From Magnolia sinica (lineage: Eukaryota; Streptophyta; Magnoliopsida; Magnoliales; Magnoliaceae), in assembly GCF_029962835.1 (NCBI RefSeq), contig NC_080582.1:76876177-76940176 (forward strand): 64,000 bases of DNA. The letters are read 5' to 3'. The translations under genes and the position numbers were made by a program. This document shows, piece after piece, positions 35,811 to 47,364 of the stretch. The notes under the pieces were generated by a model, which made no database searches, was not told the DNA's origin, and worked only from the letters and a program-made list of their open reading frames with translations. How positions within the stretch are numbered: the stretch's first letter is position 1; each line of letters begins with the position of its first letter.

Positions 35811-37493
35811 AGATCATTCAGACATCACGTTAGGCTGAAATTGGGCAAAGAGAGGGAAGTGGATTAGGTGCGGCCGGGCCACACTCAACTGGTGCAATCT
35901 TTTAGTGCAGAGCATCCAAAATGATAGAGTCACTTAATAGACGCTTAGATTTCATACTCATCTGCCAAACATGCACTTGGGAGCGATGCCTTAGCAAGAG
36001 TATATAATATTGCTTTTATGGTTATTTCACCCCAAAAACATAAAAATTGATTATAAAAGAAAATCAAAACATGGTGTCAATTGCAAGAAGTATAAATTCT
36101 AACAAGTGCAAATAAAATTAGTTGAGCTAATTAGTGATATTAGAATATATCTCTTACTCCTAATTCTATATGCAATCATAAAAATTTAATCACAATCTTA
36201 AATTACTCGCAACCTTAAAAGCTTTAAACATTATGAAAACAATAAACATAAAATAATTAATATCATACACAAATTAATAAATTATATAAAGGATAAAACA
36301 AGATAACTCATATTAACACGTACCAATATTTTGTCAGTTTACTCCAACATCTCAATTTTCCTAAATACAACATCTTAATTAAGAAATTAAAATTATTTAT
36401 GTTAATATCAAAATATTAAAATAAACAATTAATCATCTAAATTTGTTGAATTAAAAAAAATCTAAAGAAACGCACAAATGAATTTCCTCACCTCTCAAAT
36501 TTATAGACTCACACATCTCATATACACAAGTTTTTATATCACACAAACTGAAGAGTTGTATATGATTTCTCAAATGAATGAACACATGAGAACATTATGA
36601 TATGAGTAGGGATTGGATTTGGTAGATATTGAACACATGGCAAGGTGACTTATTCATCAAGACCGTCAATCTAGTTTCTCACTTATAGATTGAAAAATGG
36701 TTCAAAATAGACATTCATAAGATGATCGTATCCATCTAGTGAGTGGGCTTCAAAGGAACAACAATCCACATTTAGTAGGGAAAAGTGAAGGCACGAGTAT
36801 GAATGTCTAATATACATGATTTCTGAAATATAGGCCATCTGTATTTGATATCCAGGTATGGACGGCTCTGATTCGATGCCTCACTCTGCCATGCCTACCA
36901 TGTAAAGATGGTTCTACCATGTCCCTTGTTATCAAAGACTGAAGGCAATGTAGGCCTCGATGTATATCCTTCTCAATTTACTAACTCAAAATTATTCAAT
37001 AGTGTCTTCTTGGAGCTAGGAAAAAGGAAAAAGTTGAAATAAAACATGAAATTAGAAGAATGCATGGAGTATAACAAAAAACATATTACTACTTAAATCC
37101 AATTATTAGAAAGGGATAAAGCTGAGAATTGTGGGCCCACATGGTAGTTGTATGCCTTTGAACCAGTTACACATGTGAACCCTACCATGGTGATCAGACG
37201 AACCACGATGACTTATATTAAAAACATCAAAAGCTCACATGCAACTCATCTGGTGATTCAATCTGAAAGATTTTCAGTCCGTTTGATTATCATTGTGGGG
37301 TACATATACTGAACAAAAAAACAAAACAAAACCTACCCAGATAAGGTTGATGCTATTGTAGCGGAGGTGGGGATTCAAATCTTACTCTAAATATGAGGTG
37401 TATGTTCCATCCACCTCGATTGTGGTCGGGTGCACCCCATTAGGAACAAAACTTACCAGTGTGGCCCACCTTGGTTTTAGATGGGGCTATACG

Positions 37494-37976
37494 TGTTGGG
37501 AAGCGCGGAAGGTGAGCCCTCAAGATCTGACGGTCTACACGAAGTTTGGAACCCTCACAAAGCAGAAGATTGACTCTCCAATGGCCGCCTATCTACTACT
37601 GGAGCAGATGGAACTATTCACACCTCTGATCCTACGGTATAAGTAGCGCCGGATTGCGATCTATAGATCAAATTGTTCCAAGGACAAACTAAAATGGACA
37701 GACTATAGTGCACACTGTATTTCTCTGTATACTCTCGGTTTATCGTATGACTCAATGCTTTACACGAGAGAAGCGCATTCCTTTTTATAACAGAGGAAGG
37801 AGAGTTTGGGTGGGATTGGGATAAGGCCAAATAATCCGATCAAATCCCTATCTTTAATTAAAAATCAAATTCATATTTGAATTTGAAATTTAATTTAAAG
37901 GAAGAGACTGGAGAAAACATGGGACGTACTCACTAGTGATTGCTCACAAGTGGGCTCCACTGGCCTACGTACAACA
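37494..37976 (-). repeat. 3' LTR of the minus-strand Copia element
   Basis: 483 bp with TGTTGGGAAG and CGTACAACA ends. It aligns with 44200-44655 over most of its length, e.g. GATCTGACGGTCTACACGAA and AAACATGGGACGTA. A PPT-like GAGTGGGAGA (minus strand) abuts at 37977-37986. Confidence 0.9.
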
Positions 37977-39209
37977 TCTCCCACTCAATCACATTGTGGG
38001 ATAGGCACATAAATTTGTCTATCTAACTTGCCTAATAACAATCAAAGAACCAAACATCGCGATCAAAAGAATCAGAGGCGTGGAACTAGTTGGATCACCA
38101 TAATCTCCTCACAGGTGCTTAAGTACTAAGTGACCACCTGACTAGTACTCAATAACCCAAGCTTTGCAATGCCTGTCCTAGTTCACATGACCACACCGGA
38201 TGGAGTTGACTCCCGACCTGGAGTACTCGGCCAACATACGCACTTATCCAACTTATCGAGTTATTCTGAAAACTTGATTTTTCACAAACTTCGATTGAAA
38301 CCAATTTAAAGCAATACTTATATATATATATATGCTTTTTAAGAAAAATATTGTTTGTAAAAGTCTAATAAAAACAACTCGATACTGCCGGCGGATAAGT
38401 CTTCAAGTGCGTATTTATAGTTCTAGAAACTTGGTGTAGCTGTCACGGGATCTTCCCCATGCAGATGTGTAATTTGGAATTAATCAAGCTGCTTTCCTAG
38501 CGTAACTGAGTCTGGCCAATCAAGGACCTTTCGTCATAGTACACTAAAGTAGCGACACTCAATCTCATCCTCATATACACAAGAGGAGGGTAGCTAAGGA
38601 CACAAAGAGTCACCTACGGGACTGGCTACTCGCACGTTGCAATGATTAGATCGAATCAAAGCAATCTGTAGGTAATAGGTCCCAGCACGTGGCTACAATC
38701 CACGTCGTAAAGTAGACAATACTAGGTGAATGTCGGGTCTACAATACGCAGGTCATTCTACATAAGGTACGACTCATCTCATGACCTCATAACCTGGCTT
38801 TAATTTCAGGTCATAACATTGATCGCATGTAACGGAATGATGCGATTATGTTATTCGACTTTATCAGTCTCATCTTCAATCTTAAAAGATTATAGGCGGA
38901 TATAACTCATTCATATCATCATCCTTTATTATTCACAATAAAGAAAAGTTCATACTTCAATGTATGAACATGACCCCAAATGTACCTCACTTGTACATTC
39001 AAGGTTAGTCAACTCATGCGAGTGGGTGACCGGCCCGCCAACAAAAATAGAAATCTTACATGATCTCAAGGTAAATGTTGATGATCTACTTACCTAGTTT
39101 ATATTAGTATTCAATACTGAATAAATTGAATGTGTTATTCATTAATGAAATATCAAAGGTACTACAAAATAAGTACATTACTCAAGTTTTCCATCTGCCT
39201 GATGTGAAC

Positions 39210-39992
39210 CTAAAATATATCTCTAGCTATACATTTCATCATGGGATCAACCATTATCTCCTTAGTAGGAATGTAGCTGAGGGCGACCTTCTTATCTCTC
39301 ACTTGATCACGGACATAATGATCTTTGATCTCAATGTGCTTAGATTTCTGGTGGTGTTTATGGTCATTTGCCAAGTCAATGGCAGAAGTATTGTCTAACT
39401 TCAGCGATATAAGCTTACGAACACTCGGTACAACACCCAGACCCAATAGAAATCTGCGAACCTAAATACATTCTTGAACTGTAGCACAACATATAATGTA
39501 CTTGGCCTCCATAAATAAAAGAGCTGTGGAAGTCTGTTTCTTACTCAATCATGAGATAGTTCATTCTTCGAGTAAGAATACATACCCTAAAGTAGACTTT
39601 CCCTCGTCGGCATTATTATCCCAAGCAGTATCAAAATATCCTTTGAGCTCGAGGCTTGTGCCTTCATAACACAACATTAGGTCTTTTGTTCCTCTGAGAT
39701 AGCGGAATATACGTTTGACAGCTTGCCAATGAGACTGTCCCTAGTTACTCTGATAACGGCTGACTATGCCAACTCCATAGCTAATATCTGGTCTGGTGCA
39801 AAGCATATCATACATTAAGCTCCCTACTGCTCTTGCATAATGTACTGAGGACATAGCCAATTTTTCAGCTTCAGTCTGGGGACACGATTTCCTGTCTAGC
39901 TTGGTAGCTTTATCCATAGGGGTTTCAACAGCTTTTGAATTTTTCATCCGGAACCACTCTAATATCTTTTGTATATAGGTTACTTGAGACAA
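39210..39992 (-). pseudogene. Copia RT C-terminus / RNase H remnant
   Basis: Two stretches survive. One (39741-39992) has YIQKILEWFRMKNSKAVETP and the VGSLMYDMLCTRPDISYGVG block. The other (39210-39446) has KLDNTSAIDLANDHKHHQKS and KHIEIKDHYVRDQV of the Copia RNase H. Between them the frame is broken by stops. Confidence 0.85.
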
Positions 39993-39994
39993 GC

Positions 39995-40908
39995 CTAAAT
40001 TTTTTTAGGACGATCCCTGATGATTTTTATCCCAAGAATAAAGTTGGCTTCACCGAGGTCTTTCATCTCAAAGTTCGAGAATAGCCAATCTTTAGTCAAT
40101 ATCAACAATTGCATGTCATTACCAGCTAACAGGATATCGTCTACATATAGAGATAGTATCAGAAAAGATCTTCCAGACCGTTTCATGTATACACAATGAT
40201 CTTCTTCACTCATCGTGAATCCAAAAGTGGTGATGGCCAAGTGGAACCTCATGTACCACTGTCTTGAAGATTGCTTCAGCCCATAGATAGATTTTAACAA
40301 CTTGCAGACTTTCTTTGGATGCTTTTTGTCCACATAACCCATGGGCTGTTGCATGTATATCTCTTCATCCAAGTCACCATTTAAGAATGCGGTCTTTACA
40401 TCCATCTAATATAACTCTAAGTTTAAACTTGCGACAATGGATAAGATCATGCGGATTGAGGAGAACTTTACAACAGGTGAAAAGGTCTCCTCGTAATCAA
40501 TGCCTTCTTGTTGTGTAAAACCTTTAGCAACTAATCGTGCTTTATACTTGTCCACTGTACCATCTGCCTTTCTTTTGATCTTAAGTACCCATTTATTACC
40601 TATCGCTTTGCGATTGGAAGGCAGATCAACAAGTTCCAGACTTTATTCTTCTCCATGGAAGCGATCTCTTCGTCCATAGCATTCACCCAATCGGCCGAGT
40701 TAGAAAATAATAATGCATCCTGATACGAATCAGGTTCCTCATCATCAAGCGCAACGCAAGAGAATATTTGCCCCTCAATATCGAAGTATCGTCGAGGAAT
40801 CAATAGGAGCCTTCTGAGATGTCCTCCCACTGTCCTGACGAATGATAGGAGCATTATCAGCGTGAGAAGCAGAACTCCCACTCTTCTGAGATACGTTGGG
40901 TATTTCAA
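39995..40908 (-). pseudogene. Copia reverse transcriptase remnant
   Basis: The 39995-40405 frame has [38 protein letters not shown] and the catalytic YVDD within [14 protein letters not shown]. Upstream, 40600-40908 carries the WVNAMDEEIASMEKNKVWNL start of the RT. The stretch between them is frame-shifted. The active-site motif is intact although the enzyme as a whole is broken. Confidence 0.9.
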
Positions 40909-41212
40909 AAAGTTCTATTGGAGCCTTTTGCTTCATTTAGCTGGGGTATTTATCTTCAATGAATGTTACGTCTCGAGATTCTATATCTCAATCCATCGTC
41001 CATGGTCCTCATAAACTAGAACGTATCCCTTTGAATGCATAGGGTACCGTATGAACACATATTCAATGGTTTTACTATCAAGTTTATCTCTATGCGGAGT
41101 AGGTAGCAAAATATATCCCAAAGATCCTCAAGGGCGTAGGTTGGCTAGAGAAGGAATCCTCCCAGACCACATCTCATATTGGGTCTTAGGAATGGATTTG
41201 GATGAGACTTTA

Positions 41213-41659
41213 TTAAGGACGTAGACGGCCGTTAACAGTGCGTCTCCTCAGAATGTGGTAGAGATTGGCTTGTGCCATCATCGATCGAACCATGTCCAAT
41301 AGTGTCATATTCCTTCTCTCTGTAACACCATTTTGTTGTGGAGTGTAAGCCATTGTGTACTGCCGAACAATTCCAACGTTTTCACAATATGATTTAAACA
41401 TTTCAGATATATACTCGCCACCTCTATCAGATCGAAGAATTTTGATTTTTTTCTCAAGCTGATTTTCAGTCAATTTACACCCAACATTCCTAAGGGCACC
41501 TATCATTTGCTCCATCTTACGGATATGATCTTTAATGGGACAGCCGACGGGCATCCTATACTCCTGAAATTTTAATTCCATTGCCCGAACTCTCGCATCT
41601 GACTTCTGCGCATAGGCATTTGTCAATGCTTCGCAGATTCCCTTAGCGGTTTCATGCAC
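41213..41659 (-). pseudogene. Copia gag fused to integrase by internal deletion
   Basis: One frame runs from a gag UBN2-type segment (ALTNAYAQKSDARVRAMELK) straight into integrase (KILRSDRGGEYISEMFKS, then YTPQQNGVTERRNMTLLDMV). The zinc knuckle, protease and N-terminal integrase are missing. An in-frame deletion is the simplest explanation. Confidence 0.8.
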
Positions 41660-41699
41660 TTATACGTAGGTATGAGTTCTTTGCGCATAGTGCTAAGAA

Positions 41700-44186
41700 G
41701 GACATTACAAGCTGAACGATTTTATTTTCGCCACTTATTGTAGCTAGTCATTGCAACCTATGTTCTTGTAAATTTCTGTTTTCAGCCAATATGGGTTCCT
41801 CTTGAACTTATCGAGTGAGTGCGATATGTCGTCCTTGTCCAGAAGGCATCGCACCGCGCGGGTCCAGTCTTAGTAGTTGTTGTTGTCGAAATGTTGTCCT
41901 TTCAATTGTTCAGTGATTAACGCTTTGGTGGCCATCTCTACATTGCATGAGTATCACTACTTAGCTATGATCTAAGGTATTGACTCTTATCATCAGCATT
42001 TCTACGTGTTATACAAATTTTCAGAGTATAAAAGTAGTTAACACATCTTAACGAGATTTGAAGTCCACATACTCGAATGGGCGGTGTAGAACAATCAAGT
42101 TCTCCTTTTAAGATGAGATTTAATGCTTTTATAAGAATAAATTTATATAACGTGCAACCTACCATTACTTAGTTGCATGCATCATTTGGTGGAAGAGAAT
42201 AAACTCTCACTCAGGTTATGCACAACCTATTTTATATGTGTATAGGGAGTATCTAAGCACTAAGTTTTTCTATATTTTCCAATGAAAAATAAAGGAGTCT
42301 AGATCTAAACACATCAAGCCGAATATTTTCATGCATATTAACATCATCATCAGAAAGGAAAAATCAAGTGCTTAGATATAAAGTGAGTACAATCTTCACC
42401 TGTGATCATGACCATTAGTGATGGATCCGATCATTACCGTTAATGATCATTGTTGATGATGGATCCTTTCATCAACATTGATCATCATGGTTGATGATCA
42501 TTTCGATCACTAATGATCTCTTGATCAACAGTGAAGAAAAAAGTATAAAGGAAACAACATTCATATGCATATATATGTACATGTCAATATATATACACAT
42601 GTGGAATTAGCAAAACTAAAACATAGTTTCAGTTTATTATACGTGCATGTAACGTGTTGTACAGAAACGTGTATATCATCTTAACATATATCCTATATAT
42701 ATAACACATGCTGGCTGTACAAAAACGTGTTGTACCATATCAACAGATGTACAACAATATAAAACGTGTATAGTCATATATATGAAACATGCAACAACGT
42801 GTATGATAGGTGTTGGATTGCAACGTATTACATTCAGATATGTTACATTGCAACGTGTTACCTACATGCACTAAAAACACGTTGTTGTACATCAGTATAA
42901 CAAGTTGGTTGTATATCACTCAGATGGTTTCCATGATCGCAGGGCCCACTGTGATGTTTGAGAGAAATCCACCCCGTTCACATTATTATTATTATATTAT
43001 GTCAGATGTATGGTAACTGTACACATATTCATATCACATGTTTTCTGTTTTCATATCACACGTGATGTACATCACACGTTTCATGTTATTTGCTCATGTT
43101 ACATCTCATATGTACTTCACACAGATCAGATCCATGCATTTATCATACGAATCGCACATTTCATATGTAAATCACATATAAGATGTACATATGATACCAG
43201 CAGATGTATGGTGAATAGAGTCATTAGCAGATCATACATGTATGGATACCAGGCTAACACGTGTACAGTTGACATATGAATATGAAGTAGTAAGCTGCAC
43301 GTTAATCATAGTACATGAAATATTTACAGCAACTTATCTCGTGTACATGATATCTCGTGTACAGCAATAGATTTACATGCATGAAATAGCAACAGATCTC
43401 ATGTACATCATGAGATCTCGTGTACAGCAACAGATTTGTGTTATAATACATCAGCCAACGTGTGTGCATCCAACATTGCTCGTGTACAGTAAGCGTTGCA
43501 TTGTATAGACGATAACACGTTGCATTGACGTAAACCATGTTGTTGGTGTACAACACGTTACACATAAGTAGATGCCAACACGTTACATGTAGGGAATGTT
43601 GTTGATGTACAACGCGCTTCCCTATGTACAAAGAACTCATAAACACGTTACTACACCCAGTTGTTGTATTTGTACTCGTTGCACATATTGGCATATCATA
43701 GATGTAACGTGTTGTACATGTACATGTTACCAAAGTTTTGTAGACCAACAAGTCACCTTTGTACATCACCCGGATATGTACATCATACGTGTATATTACA
43801 AATTCCATGTGAAAATTCTATGTGATCAGATTTACACGTTTCTTTGATACGTGACCATTGTACATCATCCGGATCAGCCTAGTGATCAATCGTGATTTGT
43901 GTATAGATCACACGTGTACATACAAATATGTGATTTTTGAAAGTACATGCGAATTTGCTTTGTTATGTAAACATCACCATTGTACATCATATCAGACATG
44001 TACACCATATCAGATATATATCATATCACATTTTTGTATATCTACTGTACAACATATCAACATGATGCTTATCCACTGTGGGGCCGATCAGACGATGATT
44101 AAATGGTGGGCCATAATTCCTATCCTAAAAGAAAGGATGGGTCACTTACCTTTTTAGATGATAAATCGGAGATCCGCCGTTGAATA
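41700..44186 (-). repeat. Leader of the Copia element: degenerate repeats rich in ACACGT / TGTACATCA
   Basis: Between the PBS and gag, about 42400-42530 repeats the words TGATCATT and GATGGATCC, and 42560-44060 is crowded with ACGTGTT, TGTACATCA and CACACGT words. The long open frames here (e.g. 43302-43808) come from simple sequence, not coding selection. Confidence 0.7.
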
Positions 44187-44198
44187 GCTCTGATACCA
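44187..44198 (-). other. Primer binding site (initiator tRNA-Met type)
   Basis: Minus-strand TGGTATCAGAGC lies one base inside the 5' LTR end (TTCCTACCA), the classic plant Copia PBS. Confidence 0.92.
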
Positions 44199-44199
44199 C

Positions 44200-44658
44200 T
44201 GGTAGGAAGCGCGGAAGGTGTGCCCTCAAGATCTGACGGTCTACACGAAGTTTGGAACCCTCACAAAGTAGAAGAATGGTGCTTCAACGCCCCGCATATC
44301 TACTACTGGAGCAGATGGAACTACTCACGCCTCTAATCCTACGGTATATAGTGGCCCCGGATTGCGATCTATGGATCAGATCGTCCCAAGGACAAGCTAA
44401 AATGGACAGACTATAGCGCACACAATATCTCTCTGTATACTCTCGGTTTATCGTATGACTCAATGCTTTATACGAGAGAAGCACATTCCTTTTTATAACA
44501 AACGAAGGAGAGTTTGGGTGGGATTGGGATAAGGCCAAATAATCCGATCAAATCCCTATCTTCAATTAAAAATCAAATTCATATTTGAATTTGAAATTTA
44601 ATTCAAAGGAAGAGACCGGAGAAAACATGGGACGTATCCACTAGTGATTGCTCATAGG
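44200..44658 (-). repeat. 5' LTR of the minus-strand Copia element, outer end truncated
   Basis: Begins TGGTAGGAAGCGCGGAAGG and matches the other LTR to about GATTGCTCATA, then lacks the last 30 or so bases. In their place is a 34-bp copy of the left-flank sequence. Confidence 0.88.
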
Positions 44659-45104
44659 TGTGGCCCACCTTGGTTTTAGATGGGGCTATACAGTAAACAT
44701 GAGATGTCGCACCTGACGGAAGGCGTGGACATCACAGCATGCAAAAAATCGTTGCAGGAGACTCTTCTCAATCTTCTTTATCAGAATCGTCCATTTTCTG
44801 TTAGATATAATTGGTAGTCCATGATTAAAAGAGAGAAGAAAAAAAAATTCAGATTCGTCCATCTTCTGATAGTTATAATTGGCCGTCCATGATTTAAAAA
44901 ATAAAATAAAATTACCCCCTTCGAATGCATCACTCAATGTTTGGCCTAGAATCCCAAAATCAGGCCTCATGAGTCCCATCCATCATTCATGAACACCTGA
45001 TCGAGGGACGCCGACCTTAGGGACCAGCCTGGTTTTCCGGCCCAGTGTCTAAAATGCGTTAAATTAAGCATCTGATGTATGGAGTGGATTTCAGATACAC
45101 ATAA

Positions 45105-45128
45105 TATATATATATATATATATATATG
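45105..45128. repeat. (AT)n microsatellite
   Basis: About 12 AT units lie immediately left of the probable organelle-derived block. Confidence 0.9.
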
Positions 45129-45129
45129 A

Positions 45130-46035
45130 GAACATGGAGTTTGAGAGAGTCTCCTCCCTTGGATAGAAAGTGCATATTTGCCGGCCGAGTGAGCCTTTCA
45201 CCTGGCTAACACACAAAAAAGCACGGGAATAGTGAAATCGATGTTCCTTTTCTGATAAAAAGTAGCAAGCAGTGCTTTTTTCTCACTGGGATGGAGAACC
45301 CGGACCCATTCCCAACTCGACAACCAGAGACAGGCGGCGTAGCCTTCAATTCCACTTTATGGGATAAAAACCTCCTCTACTTATGCCGTGGCCGTGGGTT
45401 GAATGGGATCTACAGGCTATTAGTAAGGATATGCACCTCTATATGCATGCACCTCGGAATGCAACTACTTTATCCCGTCTCGATCACGTCGAAGAAATGA
45501 AAGCTATGCACCTATCTTTACCAACTACTGATTCTAGTGCAGGTCCGCAGCTATGACGCGAAAGGGTGCTCCTACCTTAGTTTTCCCCAAGCTAGTGGTG
45601 GCTCAACCGCTTCAACCGAATCTCCTACTGATGCCTTCACTCGATCAAATGCACTTGTCTCTACCGTGACTCGTACTCCACAGCTTATGCAGCGGGTTTT
45701 ATCTCCACCCGTGCCTCCGCTCTCTACCCAATGCCCTTACGAGGCATTCGTACGATTGAACTGACGATGCTGGGTCCGCTTGATCCACCGGTTCTACTGA
45801 TGCGCGCCTTCCTTCCCTCCGGCGTAAGCCAAAAGCCATCCCTCTCTGATAACTCATTAAGACAGGCGCCCAGCTCCTATTTTAATTGAAAGGTTCGGGT
45901 GACTCTCTCTACAATACGATAATAATCCAATCCAGGTTTCTGCAGGATCAGCTGCTGAATTGATCGTATTTATCTCTTTATCTTCCAATTCTTTCCAGAG
46001 GAGATCTTGGGGGACCCCCTCCCACTCATTAGCGG
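45130..46035. other. Probable organelle-derived insert (NUMT-like)
   Basis: The block differs in style from its surroundings: more GC, no family repeats, and phrases such as GAACCCGGACCCATTCC, GCCGGCCGAGTGAGCC and GACTCCGGGTG that resemble plant mitochondrial non-coding DNA. It is bounded by (AT)n on the left and (GT)n on the right. No organellar gene was identified, so the origin is an impression that needs a search. Confidence 0.4.
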
Positions 46036-46037
46036 AC

Positions 46038-46040
46038 TCC

Positions 46041-46071
<31 letters not shown>
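46038..46071. repeat. (GT)n microsatellite
   Basis: About 16 GT units between the probable organellar block and the foldback cluster. Confidence 0.92.
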
Positions 46072-46073
<2 letters not shown>

Positions 46074-46600
46074 GTCGACCTCATGGGAACTTCCAATGAG
46101 GTCGAGCTCTGTGGGCCCCACCGTGATTTGTGATGTGTGTCGAACATCAACATCGTGCATTTGATAGGTCCCCTTTAAATTATGGGATATCCGAAAAATC
46201 AGCCATGCATGGAACTCAGGTGGGCCATACCATCTAAAATCATACAAAGACATGCCTAAAATATATAAAAGCACTTGGTGGGGCCCACCTGAAATTTAGA
46301 TGCGTCTGAAACTTGGTCTAACCCCTCATCCAAGTGGGACACATAATGGATGGGCTGGATTTGTGAACGACATCTCGATGGGCCCAAAAAATAATTATGA
46401 ATGTTTTAATGGAAGGATAACCCCTCTCAACTTTTGTATGTGGTGTGGCCCACAAAAGTCATGGATTGACTTGATTTTTAAGCCCAAGGCCCACCATGGA
46501 ATGGTGCATCTGACTGATGGGGTAGATGTTCGACACGCATCACGATGCGGTCCACACAGCTCGACCTCATGGGAAGTTCCCTTGAGCTCGACCGAACTTC
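46072..46600. mobile_element. Hairpin-ended foldback MITE, second copy
   Basis: Related to 3178-3726. The left hairpin CGACCTCAT..ATGAGGTCG is followed by GAGCTCTGTGGGCCCCACCG; the right side is GGTCCACACAGCTCGACCTC and a terminal hairpin. It shares internal phrases such as GTGGGCCATACCATCTAAAA and GCACTTGGTGGGGCCCACCT with the first copy. Its right hairpin abuts a third copy at 46601. Confidence 0.8.
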
Positions 46601-46755
46601 CCATGAGGTCGAGCTGTGAGGGCCCCATCAAAATGTATGATGTGTGTCGAACATCAACACAGTGCATTTGATGGGTCCCCTTTAAATTATCGGATAACCC
46701 AAAAATCAGCCATGCACGGAACTCCAGTGGGTCATACCATCTAAAATCATATGAA

Positions 46756-47315
46756 TGTTGTCAGACTTTTAAAAGTCTTCAATACTTGGGTCTGCTTGAC
46801 CGATCGAGAGGCTAGCCCGACTGGTCGAGGGTCCACTCGACTCAAAGTTCAGCGTTCTTCTTATTTGGGTGTCCGAGGCACTGACCAGTCGAAGGGTCGA
46901 GGCCTCGGCTCAACCAGTCAAGGTTACGCAGATTCGAGTCCGAATCTTATGCGGACTGCGGAAATTTGAGGTGGTTTCGCAAGGGTGCAAAAGGGAAGTT
47001 TCCTAAACTATAAATAGGGGTCCCTAAGGCTATTTAATGTATTCTAAAGCTTTCTAAAAGTTTTTCAAGGGTTCCTAAAGGGTTCCAGGGTTATCATAGG
47101 ATGTAGCAAGGGTGAGATTCGAGGTTGTTTAAATCGGGTAAGTCCTCTCTCTTGTAATTTCTATTTCATAGTAGATTTCTGTCGCTTTGTGCCGTGGTTT
47201 TTTCCCGCAAGGGTTTTCCACGTTAAATCTGTGTGTTCTCTTGTGTTTGCTTGGTGTCATTGTATTGCTATCCTAGATCTAGATCTGTGTGATTCCGCAG
47301 GCCAAAATCTCAACA
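46756..47315 (+). repeat. 5' LTR (560 bp)
   Basis: Starts TGTTGTCAGACTTTTAAAAG and ends AAAATCTCAACA. It contains TATA-like CTATAAATAGGGG. It lacks about 50 bases of CTCGAC-GTCGAG palindromic modules that the 3' LTR retains. Confidence 0.95.
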
Positions 47316-47364
47316 GTATTGTATATTTATACAAGCTTCCAAATTCCCAGAGGGATTAGTAATA

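Larger units (their letters stand above)
33800..37310. repeat. Composite duplicated segment, copy A
   Basis: Collinear with 56430-60745 (copy B) over several kilobases with indels. Both share, in order: GTGGAGAGTT..CATCAAATTTATTAGATAA; a GATTTGGGGATTTG MITE-like unit holding a SINE; a GGATTAGGTGCGGCCCTTAC unit; a foldback unit (35340-35810 against 58030-58500); and an AT-rich tail. The distal part is also found in copy C (54790-55672). Confidence 0.85.
37494..44658 (-). mobile_element. Degenerate Ty1/Copia LTR retrotransposon (minus strand), about 7.2 kb
   Basis: LTRs are at 37494-37976 and 44200 to about 44658. On the minus strand the order is 5' LTR, PBS, about 2.5 kb of repetitive leader, gag/integrase remnant, RT, RNase H, about 1.2 kb of 3' non-coding sequence, PPT and 3' LTR. 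Coding parts are split by stops and an internal deletion, so it is non-autonomous. The outer end of the 5' LTR is missing and replaced by a copy of the left flank. Ages were not computed. Confidence 0.92.

Noticed and set aside
43302-43808. 168-codon minus-strand frame in the Copia leader
   Set aside because: Composed of repeated YTR/HVHE-type words translated from simple ACACGT/TGTACA repeats.
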